The notes below the pieces were generated by a model, which was not told the DNA's origin, made no database searches, and saw nothing but the letters and a program-made list of their open reading frames with translations. From DSPP01 sp964607165 (lineage in GTDB: Bacteria; Zixibacteria; MSB-5A5; DSPP01), in NCBI GenBank assembly GCA_964607165.1, contig CAZSIT010000002.1, positions 1 to 64,000 of the forward strand: a DNA stretch of 64,000 bases. Reading direction: 5' to 3'. This document shows positions 14,657 to 24,300 of this stretch, piece after piece; position 1 is the first letter of the stretch, and every line of letters begins with the position of its first letter. A program made the position numbers and the translations under genes.

Positions 14657-16912
14657 TCAATTTCTTAATGGTTTTCCAGTTTTCAAAAGATGAGCTATCC
14701 GCTCCTGTGTCTTGCGCATTCCGGCAAGGCTCAAAAATTCTTCCCTTTCCAAATCAAGCAGAAACTGACGTGGAACTTCTGGCTCGCCAGCAAGCTCACC
14801 GCCGCACAAAACCTTGGCCAGCGATTTCCCCACGGTTACATCGTGGTCGGTTATCATTTTACTTTCGTGCATCAGGTAGAGAAAAGTTTCCACAGCAGCC
14901 AATCCCTTCTTTCCAGCTACTCGAATTTTATCGGGTATTTTTCCGGCAACGCCGGCATCGGCCAGGAGCCGGGCTTGCGAGAGAGCGGTTGCAGTCAGGC
15001 GGCCGCGGTTGGGGATAATCAAATCACCCGGCTGCAGGTAGCCCATCTCGTGTGCCTCATCGGCGCTGGTGGAAACTTTGGCCAGGCCTACGTTTTCGAA
15101 AACATTTTTTAAATGGGGCAAAAGCATTCCGCCTTTGGCTAAACGGTCAATTCGCTCCACCATTCTAGTCGTTCCGCCGCCGGCTGGAATTAAACCGGCG
15201 CCGGTTTCGACCAGGCCAATGTAAAGCTCGCGATGGGCAACCCGATGTGTAGCTGCTAAACAGATTTCACAACCGCCGCCCAAGGTCACTCCAAACGGAG
15301 CCGCCACAACCGGGAATGGAGCATGGCTCATTGCATCGGTCACGGCTTGAAACTTTTTAATCATCCGACCGATTTCATCAAAATCCCCTTCGGCGGCGGT
15401 CATCAAAAGCCAGGCCAGATTGGCGCCGGCGGAAAAGGCCTCCACCTGCGGGTCGTTGACAATTACCAAGGCATCGAAATCGCTCTCAACTTTTGTCAGC
15501 GCCTGTTGAGTTAAGTTCAAGATGCCGGCACCGATGACGTTCATTTTGCTATGGAAAACTAAAGCTGCAATTCTATCGCCAGCATTGAGCAAAGTTGCTT
15601 CTTTGTTCTGGGCTACGATTTTTCCCGGGGCGGCGGGCAATAAAATCGGGCCGGGCTCGCCGGATTCTATTTTTTCCGGCAGAGGCGGTAACGGAATGGA
15701 AAATGTCCTGGCTGTTTTAGCAAGAGCATCGCAATTAACCGCTTTGGCTAAAGTTAGAGGTCCCATCTGCCAGCCGAATCCCCAGCGCAAAGCATCGTCA
15801 ATCTGGCCGGGCTGGTCGCAAATTTTTCCGGCCAGCGAAGCGGCATACGCCGCTACTGAAGTCAAATGACGGCTAACGAAGGCGCCTGCCGGGTCCGAGC
15901 TTGCAGCAAACAACGTTTTGACTCGCTTGATTAAGTCTTCTTCCGCTCTAGCTTGAGCCAGTAAAGGAGTTTCCAGTTTTTTTCGGGCCGAGTAGTTTAA
16001 GTTTTCATCCACTTCTTCGATTTCGTCCCCCTGCTTGCGGTAGAAACCGGCACCGGATTTTTCTCCCAGTTTTCCATTCGACACCAAGGCTTGCATAATT
16101 GCCGGGGGAGTAAAGCGGGAAAGCGAATGGTCATCCGGTGAACCGTTGCGGATGATTTTCAAGACGGCCATTGCGGTGTCCAGGCCGACCAAATCGGCGG
16201 TGCGGCAGGTGCCGCTTTTGGGGCGGCCAATCAAAGGGCCGGTGAGAAAATCGATTTGCGAAGGAGAAAATTTGAACTCCACCCCCAGGTTCAAAGCATC
16301 CATCAAGGCGAAAATGCCGATTCGGTTGGCGATAAAGGCGGGAGTGTCTTTGACCGGAACGATTCCCTTGCCCAAATGGAGGTCAAGAAATTCAGCCAAA
16401 AATTGTTGAGCTTTTTCATCCGTATCGGGATGGGGCAAAAGCTCCAAGAGCCGCAAATAGCGCGGCGGATTGAAAAAGTGGGTGATGAAAAAGCGGCGGC
16501 GGATTTTTTCCGGTAACGCTTCCCCTAATTTCACTATCGACAAACTGCTGGTGTTGGAACTTAGCACACAATCGTCGGCAAGAAATGGAACTATAGTGGA
16601 GTAAAGCTCCTGCTTGGTTTTCAGATTTTCCGGCGCGGCCTCCAAAACCCAGTCCGCTTCTTTCAACCGGTCCAAATGATGCTTCAAGCTTCCGGGGCGA
16701 ATGTTATCCAGATGTTTGGGATGAAAAAAGGGGGACGGTTTTTGAGTTTTAAGCTTTTTTACTGCTTGTCGGGCAACTCCCTCCGGTTCCTTTTCGTCCT
16801 TACCGGGAATATCGAACAACTCGACTTTTAACCCAGCGCCGGCCAAAAGGGCCGCCAGTTGCGAACCCATTACCCCGGCTCCCAAAACGGCTGCGCGCCG
16901 GAATTTTTTCAT
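14657..16912 (-). CDS. fadN: 3-hydroxyacyl-CoA dehydrogenase/enoyl-CoA hydratase fusion
   Basis: A 751-residue bifunctional beta-oxidation enzyme. The N-terminal half is an NAD-binding 3-hydroxyacyl-CoA dehydrogenase (AVLGAGVMGSQLAALLAGAG), with a ITHFFNPP motif and the usual C-terminal dehydrogenase domain. The C-terminal part (from about residue 430) is a crotonase fold with FSAGANL and GGGCEICLA as oxyanion stretches, and VETGAGLIPAGGG as the Glu region. Dehydrogenase-first order is the FadN arrangement, opposite to E. coli FadB. Its ATG overlaps the end of the acyl-CoA ligase gene by 4 bases. Confidence 0.93.
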   Translation of the reverse strand: MKKFRRAAVLGAGVMGSQLAALLAGAGLKVELFDIPGKDEKEPEGVARQAVKKLKTQKPSPFFHPKHLDNIRPGSLKHHLDRLKEADWVLEAAPENLKTKQELYSTIVPFLADDCVLSSNTSSLSIVKLGEALPEKIRRRFFITHFFNPPRYLRLLELLPHPDTDEKAQQFLAEFLDLHLGKGIVPVKDTPAFIANRIGIFALMDALNLGVEFKFSPSQIDFLTGPLIGRPKSGTCRTADLVGLDTAMAVLKIIRNGSPDDHSLSRFTPPAIMQALVSNGKLGEKSGAGFYRKQGDEIEEVDENLNYSARKKLETPLLAQARAEEDLIKRVKTLFAASSDPAGAFVSRHLTSVAAYAASLAGKICDQPGQIDDALRWGFGWQMGPLTLAKAVNCDALAKTARTFSIPLPPLPEKIESGEPGPILLPAAPGKIVAQNKEATLLNAGDRIAALVFHSKMNVIGAGILNLTQQALTKVESDFDALVIVNDPQVEAFSAGANLAWLLMTAAEGDFDEIGRMIKKFQAVTDAMSHAPFPVVAAPFGVTLGGGCEICLAATHRVAHRELYIGLVETGAGLIPAGGGTTRMVERIDRLAKGGMLLPHLKNVFENVGLAKVSTSADEAHEMGYLQPGDLIIPNRGRLTATALSQARLLADAGVAGKIPDKIRVAGKKGLAAVETFLYLMHESKMITDHDVTVGKSLAKVLCGGELAGEPEVPRQFLLDLEREEFLSLAGMRKTQERIAHLLKTGKPLRN

Positions 16913-18753
16913 ACTTCTTTGTTCAGGTTTATCTTTTCTGTATTCGAATAGGCCGTCGCCTCGATGTCCGCCTCTTGGTAGGCGGCTTCAATTAGATTTT
17001 TGTAGCGCTCTTCCACTACCGACCGGCGCACTTTCAAGGTGGGCGTAAGTTCACCCCTATCAACGGAGAATGACTCCGGAGCGACGGCAAAGTGGCGCAC
17101 TTTTTCAAAGCCCAGCAAAGTCTGGTTAATTTTCCTGACGCTTCCAGTCAAACGTTCCTTGAATTCCTGCGAGCGCAGGAACACGTCCACATCCATTGAA
17201 CCATTTCCTTTTTGTTCCAGATATTGCTTGAGGAAAAGTTTATCGGGAACAATCAACGCGGCGACATTAGGCCGGCCGGAACCGACCACTACGGCTTCCT
17301 CGATAAAGGGGCTTTGTTTTAAAGCTTGCTCGATTTTGGCCGGAGAGATATACTCGCCCGTCGAAGTTTTAAAGTTCTCTTTTTTGCGGCCCAAAATAGT
17401 TAAATACCCTTCTTCGTCGATGGCGGCCAAATCGCCAGTGGCCAGCCAGCCATCGGAAGTTTTCACTTCGGCAGTAGCTGCGGGATCTTTGTGATAGCCG
17501 CGCATAACGTTTTCCCCTTTTATGCATAATTCGCCATCTTTGGCCAGCCGAACCTCAATTCCATCCAATGGCTGGCCAACGCTGCCGAGCTTATTTTGGC
17601 CTGGGGCGTTGGCGGTTACTACGGGAGAAGCTTCGGTCAAGCCGTAACCTTGATAAACGCGGATGCCCGCTCCGATAAAGAGACGCCCCAGTTCGGAAGA
17701 CAGGGGGGCGCCGCCGGAGAAAAGACAACGCAGCCGGCCGCCGAAAGCTTCCTGCCATTTGCGGAAAACCACGCGACGGGCCAAACCAAGACGCATTCGC
17801 GAAAGTTGGTTCTCTTCCGCTTCCGGCTTCCACTTTCCAGCCACGCTCATTGCCTGACGGAATAAAAAGCGCTTTAAAAAAGGGGCCGAGTTTCCTTTGG
17901 TTATCGATACGGAGTAAATTTTTTCCAAAAGCCGCGGCACGGTGGTCATTATAGTCGGCCTAATATCTTTTAAGTCCTGCATCAAAGTTTCCACCCCGCC
18001 GGCGAAGGCGACCCGGATGCCGCTTTGCAGGTAGTAGTAAATCACCAGCCGCTCAAAAGCGTGGGAGAGAGGCAAATAGCTCAAGCCTACATCTTCGGAG
18101 GGATCGAGCGGAATCCGTTTGGCCACGGCAAACAAGTTGGCCAATAAATTGGCGTGGGTCAACTCCACCCCTTTGGGGTTGCCGGTCGTTCCGCTGGTAT
18201 AGATGATGGTGGCCAAATCTTCCGGGAGGACCGCGTCGCGCCGTTCGGCAAACAAAGTCGGGTGGCGTTCCGCCAGTTCGTCCCCCATTTCCAGGAGAGT
18301 AGGCAGGGCCAAAACTTTCGGCTCGCGAACCACATTGGCTAAAAAGACCGTCAATTCGACATTTTTCAAGCTCGAAATAAATGGGCCGTATTTTTTCCAC
18401 AACTCCGCCGATTCGACAAAAATGGCTCGTGACGCACTATGCTCGACAATATAGCGGGCGATTTCAGGCGCCTGCGTGGGATAAACCGGCACGGTTACGG
18501 CGCCCAGAGATTGAATGGCTAAATCGGCAGTCACCCACTCCGGGCGGCTGCTGGACAGAATGGCGACCATGTCCCCTTTGCGTATTCCCCAATCCGCCAG
18601 ACCGTAAGCGGTGCGGCGGATGTTGCCGGCCAGCTCGGTCGTGCTGAAAGTTTCCCAGCGTCCCAGGTTACGGCGCATTAGGTGCCTGGGGTGATAATAG
18701 CGGCTGAAAATCTCGGCGAAAAGAGCCGGCAGGCTTTTCGGTTTTACACTCAT
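16909..18753 (-). CDS. Long-chain fatty acid-CoA ligase (AMP-forming)
   Basis: A 614-residue ANL-superfamily enzyme that activates fatty acids with ATP and CoA. The P-loop is YTSGTTGNPKG, the adenine motif GYGLTEASPVV, and the hinge/ligase motif TGDLAAIDEEGYLTILGRKKENFKTSTGEYISP is read in full over about residues 440-475. Size and the LSSSRPEWV region fit the long-chain (FadD15/ACSL-like) branch. It is translationally coupled on both sides (ATGA overlaps with patatin upstream and fadN downstream), so released acyl chains are probably activated here and passed to FadN/A/E. Confidence 0.93.
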   Translation of the reverse strand: MSVKPKSLPALFAEIFSRYYHPRHLMRRNLGRWETFSTTELAGNIRRTAYGLADWGIRKGDMVAILSSSRPEWVTADLAIQSLGAVTVPVYPTQAPEIARYIVEHSASRAIFVESAELWKKYGPFISSLKNVELTVFLANVVREPKVLALPTLLEMGDELAERHPTLFAERRDAVLPEDLATIIYTSGTTGNPKGVELTHANLLANLFAVAKRIPLDPSEDVGLSYLPLSHAFERLVIYYYLQSGIRVAFAGGVETLMQDLKDIRPTIMTTVPRLLEKIYSVSITKGNSAPFLKRFLFRQAMSVAGKWKPEAEENQLSRMRLGLARRVVFRKWQEAFGGRLRCLFSGGAPLSSELGRLFIGAGIRVYQGYGLTEASPVVTANAPGQNKLGSVGQPLDGIEVRLAKDGELCIKGENVMRGYHKDPAATAEVKTSDGWLATGDLAAIDEEGYLTILGRKKENFKTSTGEYISPAKIEQALKQSPFIEEAVVVGSGRPNVAALIVPDKLFLKQYLEQKGNGSMDVDVFLRSQEFKERLTGSVRKINQTLLGFEKVRHFAVAPESFSVDRGELTPTLKVRRSVVEERYKNLIEAAYQEADIEATAYSNTEKINLNKEV

Positions 18754-19775
18754 GCCGCTTTTTCTCCTCCTTTCCCTGCGGGCGATTGGCCAATCGCCCC
18801 TGCGCTTTTGACGCCCGAATGATTAAATGGAAAAGCCAGATAAATCGGTGCCGGATGGGGATGTTCCAAATGTTCCAGCGGCTGGCGCGGGCGTAAGTTT
18901 TTCAGTTTTGGCAGGGCGGCGGTCATCGCGTTATATCCGGTAACTACGAATTCTTCGACCCGGTCAAAGTCGGTCCAGAAAGCGCCGTTCAACTCCGGGC
19001 GCACCACAATATCGCAAAGGCGGTGGATATAGCTTCTGAAAATGGAACGCTCGATTTCCTGCTGGCGCAAAAGCGCCTGCAGAGCGGTTGAAATTTCCCA
19101 ATTAGGCCAGATGGCGCCGGAAACATCAACCGCGATGGTGTGGGTGATGCCCAGTCCGGCCAGGCTGTCGATGGGAATGACGCTGGTTACTTCGCCATCC
19201 ACCAATAACCGGCCATCCAGGCGCACCGGCGGGAAGTACCCCGGCAGGGACGTGGAAGCCCGCACCGCGCCTAAAATCGAGCCGGAGGCAAAGCAGACCG
19301 CCTGCGAGCTTTTCAAATCGGCCGCCGAGATGCGCACCGGCATTGCCAGAAGGGAGAGTTCTCCATCGCCTACAAATTCGGAGAGTACCGCGTCGATTTT
19401 TTCGCGCGAGGCGATGCTCTCGCGCCGCAGGGCAACGGCCACCAGCACATTTTCGCGAATGCCGGAGAGAATGGTGTTCCAGAAACCCTGTCCTCTTTGC
19501 AGGTCTTTGCCAACCCGGTCTAAGCCAAGCTCCTTAAAAGAATGAGAGCGGGCAAAGCGTTCAAACAGACGCTGGCAGGCGGCGGAGTTCTGCTGGCGGC
19601 CATATTCGGCGGCGACGATGGCACCTATGGAGGTACCGGCGATGGCGTAAATCGGGACGGCGGCATTTTCCAGGGCGCGCAAAACGCCGATATGCGCCAA
19701 GCCCCGAGCACCGCCTCCGCCCAAAAGCAGGGCTACTCTGATTTCCTGACTATCTTTCAAAATTCCCATACCCAT
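18750..19775 (-). CDS. Patatin-like phospholipase (RssA-type)
   Basis: A 341-residue serine hydrolase predicted to cleave acyl chains from lipids. The oxyanion loop is GGGGARGLAHIG, the nucleophile elbow GTSIG, and the catalytic Asp is in VDGEVT, forming the Ser-Asp dyad. No signal peptide is visible, so it probably acts in the cytoplasm or at the inner face of the membrane. It is the first gene of the lipid operon and overlaps the acyl-CoA ligase by ATGA. The last ~15 residues are encoded by a palindromic repeat (18780-18799), so the C terminus has been extended or replaced by repeat DNA. Confidence 0.9.
   Translation of the reverse strand: MGMGILKDSQEIRVALLLGGGGARGLAHIGVLRALENAAVPIYAIAGTSIGAIVAAEYGRQQNSAACQRLFERFARSHSFKELGLDRVGKDLQRGQGFWNTILSGIRENVLVAVALRRESIASREKIDAVLSEFVGDGELSLLAMPVRISAADLKSSQAVCFASGSILGAVRASTSLPGYFPPVRLDGRLLVDGEVTSVIPIDSLAGLGITHTIAVDVSGAIWPNWEISTALQALLRQQEIERSIFRSYIHRLCDIVVRPELNGAFWTDFDRVEEFVVTGYNAMTAALPKLKNLRPRQPLEHLEHPHPAPIYLAFPFNHSGVKSAGAIGQSPAGKGGEKAA
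18780..18799. repeat. 20-bp perfect palindrome inside the patatin 3' end
   Basis: GGGCGATTGG followed by its exact reverse complement, flanked by TGCG/CGCA-like ends. It is of the GGGGCG...CGCCCC repeat type that elsewhere lies between genes, but here is translated. Confidence 0.55.
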
Positions 19776-19978
19776 CGCCTCTATAAGTTATAACCCCGTT
19801 TTTAGAGACAAAAGTTGCCCTTCTTGTCATCCTTAATAATTATCGGTAAATAGGGCTGCTGGAAACAGGGTTAGCGTGTGGTTACAACAGAAAAAAAACC
19901 GCTTTTGGTCAAACCGTTCAACTTCGGCTGGAGCTAAAAGTCGGATTTAAAAAAACCGGATTTCTCTTGAAAATAAAA

Positions 19979-20007
19979 AAAACCCCGCCTTTGAGACGGG
20001 GTTTTTT
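19979..20007. terminator. Bidirectional-looking terminator after the cohesin-like gene
   Basis: AACCCCG / CGGGGTT hairpin with A run on the left and T run on the right. It would end the minus-strand gene at 20022. Confidence 0.8.
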
Positions 20008-20021
20008 TAAACGTGCCTTCT

Positions 20022-20864
20022 TTACTTCAAGAAGGTCATCTTGGAAACGCGCTGGAATTCGCCCTGGTTGGCATTTAGCTTATACAAGTAAATGCCCGAC
20101 GAAACCATCGTGCCGTTGTCATCCGTGCCGTCCCATTCCACCGACTTGTAACCGGCGTCCATCTCCCCGTTGATCAGGTTTCTAACCTTCTGTCCCAAGA
20201 TATTGTAGATGTCCAAGGAGACCTTGGCCTGCTTGGGCAGAGCGAAAGAAATCCGGGTCTTGGGGTTAAATGGATTGGGGTAATTGCCGTTAAAACCGTA
20301 TGCCTTTGGTAAAGGAGACACACCGGCTCGGGCAAAGTTACCCGGGGTGAAATCGGGGGCAAAGTCGATAACTTGCTTGCCGCCGTTCACGTCGCGGTTT
20401 TCAATCAGCGTCAGCGTATGCTGGGGCGCTTTGGATTGGTCGATGTTGATGGTGAATACCTTCACCTGATCACCAACCGTAAATTCCAAATAGCCGACGG
20501 CCTCGCTGCCAGATTTCATTGCCGGCTTCATACTCTGACCGGACGATACCAAACCGATCAAAACCGTTTTGGCTTTGTTGTCGATTTTGGCTATTTTGAA
20601 GTCGAAATCGCTGACCCGACCTACCTCAAAATTGGCCCGAGCCAATGTGATGTCATCATCGGCATTCCCGAATTTCAGGGGGATGTCAATGGCCGTCACC
20701 GGCTCATCATTGATTATGATAATGGGCACGACCACCTTACCGGGGGTTGTCCAATCGGCATCGCCGAATAAGACTTTATCTTTACTTCCCGGGTCGGCAG
20801 CGGCCAGAACCAAGGCCGGCACCAAGAAGAACACTAAGACGATTCCCGTCATTGTGCGCTTCAT
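20022..20864 (-). CDS. Secreted cohesin-like protein with FlgD-like C-terminal sorting domain
   Basis: A 280-residue exported protein. Residues 1-21 are a signal peptide. Residues ~30-165 have the beta-strand spacing of a cohesin-type domain (VVPIIIINDEPVTAIDIPLKFG, then VGYLEFTV). From about 190 the tail reads NYPNPFNPKTRISFALP, VSLDIYNILGQKVRNL, WDGTDDNG, SGIYLYKL. This is the FlgD-like/T9SS type A-like C-terminal domain common in FCB exoproteins. RBS GGGAGG precedes the ATG. In a window with six dockerin-like tails, a cohesin-like module is notable, but binding between them is only a hypothesis. Confidence 0.75.
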   Translation of the reverse strand: MKRTMTGIVLVFFLVPALVLAAADPGSKDKVLFGDADWTTPGKVVVPIIIINDEPVTAIDIPLKFGNADDDITLARANFEVGRVSDFDFKIAKIDNKAKTVLIGLVSSGQSMKPAMKSGSEAVGYLEFTVGDQVKVFTINIDQSKAPQHTLTLIENRDVNGGKQVIDFAPDFTPGNFARAGVSPLPKAYGFNGNYPNPFNPKTRISFALPKQAKVSLDIYNILGQKVRNLINGEMDAGYKSVEWDGTDDNGTMVSSGIYLYKLNANQGEFQRVSKMTFLK

Positions 20865-21046
20865 TTAAACCTCCCATCGTTAGAGTTAAACATTTAAACA
20901 CCTTAACTTTTTTCGACCCATCCCCTTTTTCTCAAAAGGTTGGTCCGGACTTCTAACAACTTGTAAACCACCCTTCCCGACTTTCCACCAGTTCGGTAGT
21001 TCGGCGTTCCTTCGGCTCAGTGTGGGGAACTCCGTTTTTCCATATA

Positions 21047-21076
21047 TATATACGCACATAAAGTCGATTTTGTCAA
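21047..21076 (-). promoter_or_regulatory. Promoter of the cohesin-like gene
   Basis: On the minus strand TTGACA (21076-21071), 18 nt, TATATA (21052-21047). This gives a leader of roughly 175 nt. Confidence 0.6.
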
Positions 21077-21079
21077 GCC

Positions 21080-21306
21080 CTATTTGGACTTTTGCCACCT
21101 TTTTTTCCCGAACCGGCTATCCAAGGAACCCGAGCTTCGGGGCTCTGTTCCTGCAAATTGCTTCATCCTTTTACTTATATCGGCTTCCGAGGCCGGGAAG
21201 TAAAGCCTCTTAGGCTCTCTAACCCCTTTCCCGATAACCGCTTCGCCTCGATATAGGATTACTGTCCTCCTACATCGATAGGCCTTTTCTGCAAAAAACC
21301 TGCCCA
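21080..21306 (-). other. Structured intergenic stretch between two exoprotein genes
   Basis: No convincing gene is present. On the minus strand it can form several hairpins: CGATGTAGGA/TCCTATATCG inside GCCT/AGGC (about 21242-21280), GCCTAAGAGGC (about 21206-21216) and GGAAC...GTTCC around AGCCCCGAAGCT (about 21122-21150). An 80-codon frame crosses it but has no SD or recognisable domain. It may be a 3' UTR or an unrecognised RNA. Confidence 0.3.
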
Positions 21307-24300
21307 TTATGGCCCGCACCAAGGGGGTGCAGTACTGCCCAAAACGAACCGGTTGAGCAGGGCTACCACATCCGCCGAAGTTAGTATCCCGTCACAGGTC
21401 ACATCGGCAAAGCAGATATCACAACTTCCGAGCTCTAAATAGGTGCAATTTAGTTCCAACACCACGTCGGCTGAAGTATATATTCCATTGCTATCTAAAT
21501 CTCCCTTGATATTGGCACAGAGACATCCGGGGACCGAATCTGGATTCTGGGGCGAAGACAGCCAGCTTAAAATCCGCACTAACAAGTTCACCTTGTCCGC
21601 CTGATTTGCCAGATGTTCTAAGCCAACCGTGGAGTAAACGAGCGCTCGGTGCTCCGCTGAAAAAACCCGAGCCACTGCCACCGTATCGTTATTGTTGGTC
21701 ATCAACAATGGAAAGGTTGTTGGGCAACTAATGTTAGTCAACTTCTGCAACGTTGGGCTACCGTTCAAAGGCAGGGTTCCCAATCCAGTGAGAAAATGAT
21801 TGCCTGCCACCGGCATTATACTAACGGCTGAATTTAATCCGTTGGCTATCTCAAAGCCAAAATCTTTAAAGTAGTCTACAGCCTCTACATCATTTGCAAT
21901 TTTGGAACCGCAAATCCAGGCACCCTGGTCGTCGTTAGCGAGGGCTTTGGTAAGGGCTACCCGACAGGATTCAGGGAAAGTTGTTGTCGAAATAACTCCA
22001 GTGACCCAGATTACGTGCGGATCCGTTGCCGCAGGCTTCGTTAGCGTATCTGTTTTCAGATTAACTCTGTTCACCTGCTGGGTCAAATTGACCGGCTTGG
22101 GTGCTATAAGCTTTGAGCCCAAAGTAACAAAATAGGGAACAGCGGCAGAAGCATCCTCATATACCAATTGAACACCTCGAAACTTAACGTCAACTATAGC
22201 ACTGGCTGCATCGGTTTGGAACTGTCGCTGATTAAAAAGCAAGGATTGGTCGTGGTCATCCCAAACATGGAGCCAAATAGCGCGAGCCCCAGGAATGGAG
22301 AAGCCGGGTATCGTGGTAGTATCTGTGTATCTTGCCCAATCAGCTTCGTCGGTACTATCATCCTGACAGTTTTTGTCTAAATCGTCCAACGAATCGTTCA
22401 AACAAGAGGACTTGGAATCATTTAACGCATCAAGATCCCAAAAATACCGCAGGGCAAAGGGATCGGAATCGGCATCCGATGTTCCCGTCGCCTTCAAAAT
22501 AAAAGAGACATTCAAATCTACCTGGCCAGGGTAACTTCCGGCATCGGCCACCGGTTTGTAATAACGGATTAAAAATTCATCCCAGAGGTAATTTTGTGCA
22601 AAAACAAAACCAGCAGATGCGCGGAAAGGGTGGTTAAGTGCTCTATCATTATTGGGCAAGTTATCGCACTGAGCGGAATCGTGAGGATAACAGGCAGTCA
22701 AATCTGTTGCATATAAGCGGAGGGAATCCAACAAATTACCTTCCTTTTTAAAACCGGGAAGGTCGAAGGGATGGTCACTACTATCAGTAAACATACCTCC
22801 TTTTTTGGCTGAGGTAATTGGCTTTTGATTCTGACGGGAGGATGGGAAATATATAGAAAGTCCGCCCGCGCTTGAGTGACCACCATTATTCGGTGCGAAC
22901 TTTGACAATATCACAGGACCGCCCACAGCCAATCGAGTATTTATGGTCGAAGCTCCTCCCAAGTAATTTGCTGCACAACCACTGGTAGAAAGCGTAGAAA
23001 GCTTGTCCGCAAAGTCTTTTAGATCTATAAAGTCCGCCATTCCTTGCGCCTGCATACCGTAATGTTCCGAGTTGACTAATACTAAATCACGAATCCTCAA
23101 CTGAAAGTTATCGATAGCTACTCCCGTAGTACACGGATCGTCAATACCTATCCTTAAATTAGAAGCAAGTTGATCGACAGGGTTCAACAGAGTGTTCAGA
23201 TTATCTAAGTTCACAGCTGTCCAGACCGCGAAGGTGTCCGACGCAAGCCGACCGGCCAGAATAGAGTTCACCGAGAAGCTTGCCAGGCTTTCAGCTAAAA
23301 TAGTGGATGATTCATCTCTCAATTTACTGACCAAACGACTATAATCAAAGTCCGCTGGGCCTATCATTTCCGGAGAAGCAACCATAAAATGGGCGAAGTC
23401 TTTGACTTGAGTAGCGACCTCCAATTGCCCCATTAAAGGAGCGTCCATAATCAAAAGGTCTAGCTTGGCGGTACCTACTAACCCCGCATCCTGCAATGCA
23501 GATTTGAGCTCACCCATCTCCAAACGGTCCGACCCGCTATTACCGCACAACCCCTCCCAACCTGCCCCGTCCCCCTTTAATGCCAACACATAATGCTGGG
23601 CCGGGAAATTAGCTTTCGCAGAGTCAATAAAGGCTCCCAAGGGAGCAGCCACACCTGTGTTAACAAGGGCAGGTGCTGGTTTCAAAAACACACGTTCTGT
23701 CGTGTCATGAACTAATCCGCCTTCTCGAGTTGCACCGACTTCCTCGTCGAAAAAGGCCCTCTCCCCCAGTGTTGAGGAAACTAACGACAGAGGAAGGTCA
23801 AAAAGAACAACCACGTTGACTTTACCTTCGATTGTTGGAATTTCACGCTCAATTTGGTTCAACAAATCAAAATAGTAGCGAGCAGGCGATAAACTGTCCG
23901 CTCCCGGCTTGCCTTCCGCAGCCATATACATCATAATGGTCCAGTCGGCAGGTTGGGGAGTTTGATGGGATGAGTCTGCAAATTTCAACGGCAAAGAATT
24001 TCTCCGTCCCATCGTAGGGCCGGCTGCATTCCTTCCGCCCATAAAAGTTACATCTCTTCCAAAGTATAACGGAGGGGTTAATTCGTCGTCCTTTCTCCCC
24101 GAACTGTCTCGACCAATTGAAGTGCCCGCGGAAACAAACAACAAAGGACCAACCGAGCCAGAAGGTTTCATCCCCACCACCTTATTAGGATCGTTGAGGC
24201 CGAGATTGGCCGACGCCGCCAGTTCCAAGGGTGTTCGATCATTAAGACAAGGCTCACCACAGTATTTTGGTCTCATGTTCCAAGCAATGTAATCTCTTAT

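Noticed and set aside
21080..21322. 80-codon minus-strand frame in the exoprotein gap
   Set aside because: No SD, no known domain, overlaps the end of the large exoprotein gene and is better explained by stem-forming repeats.
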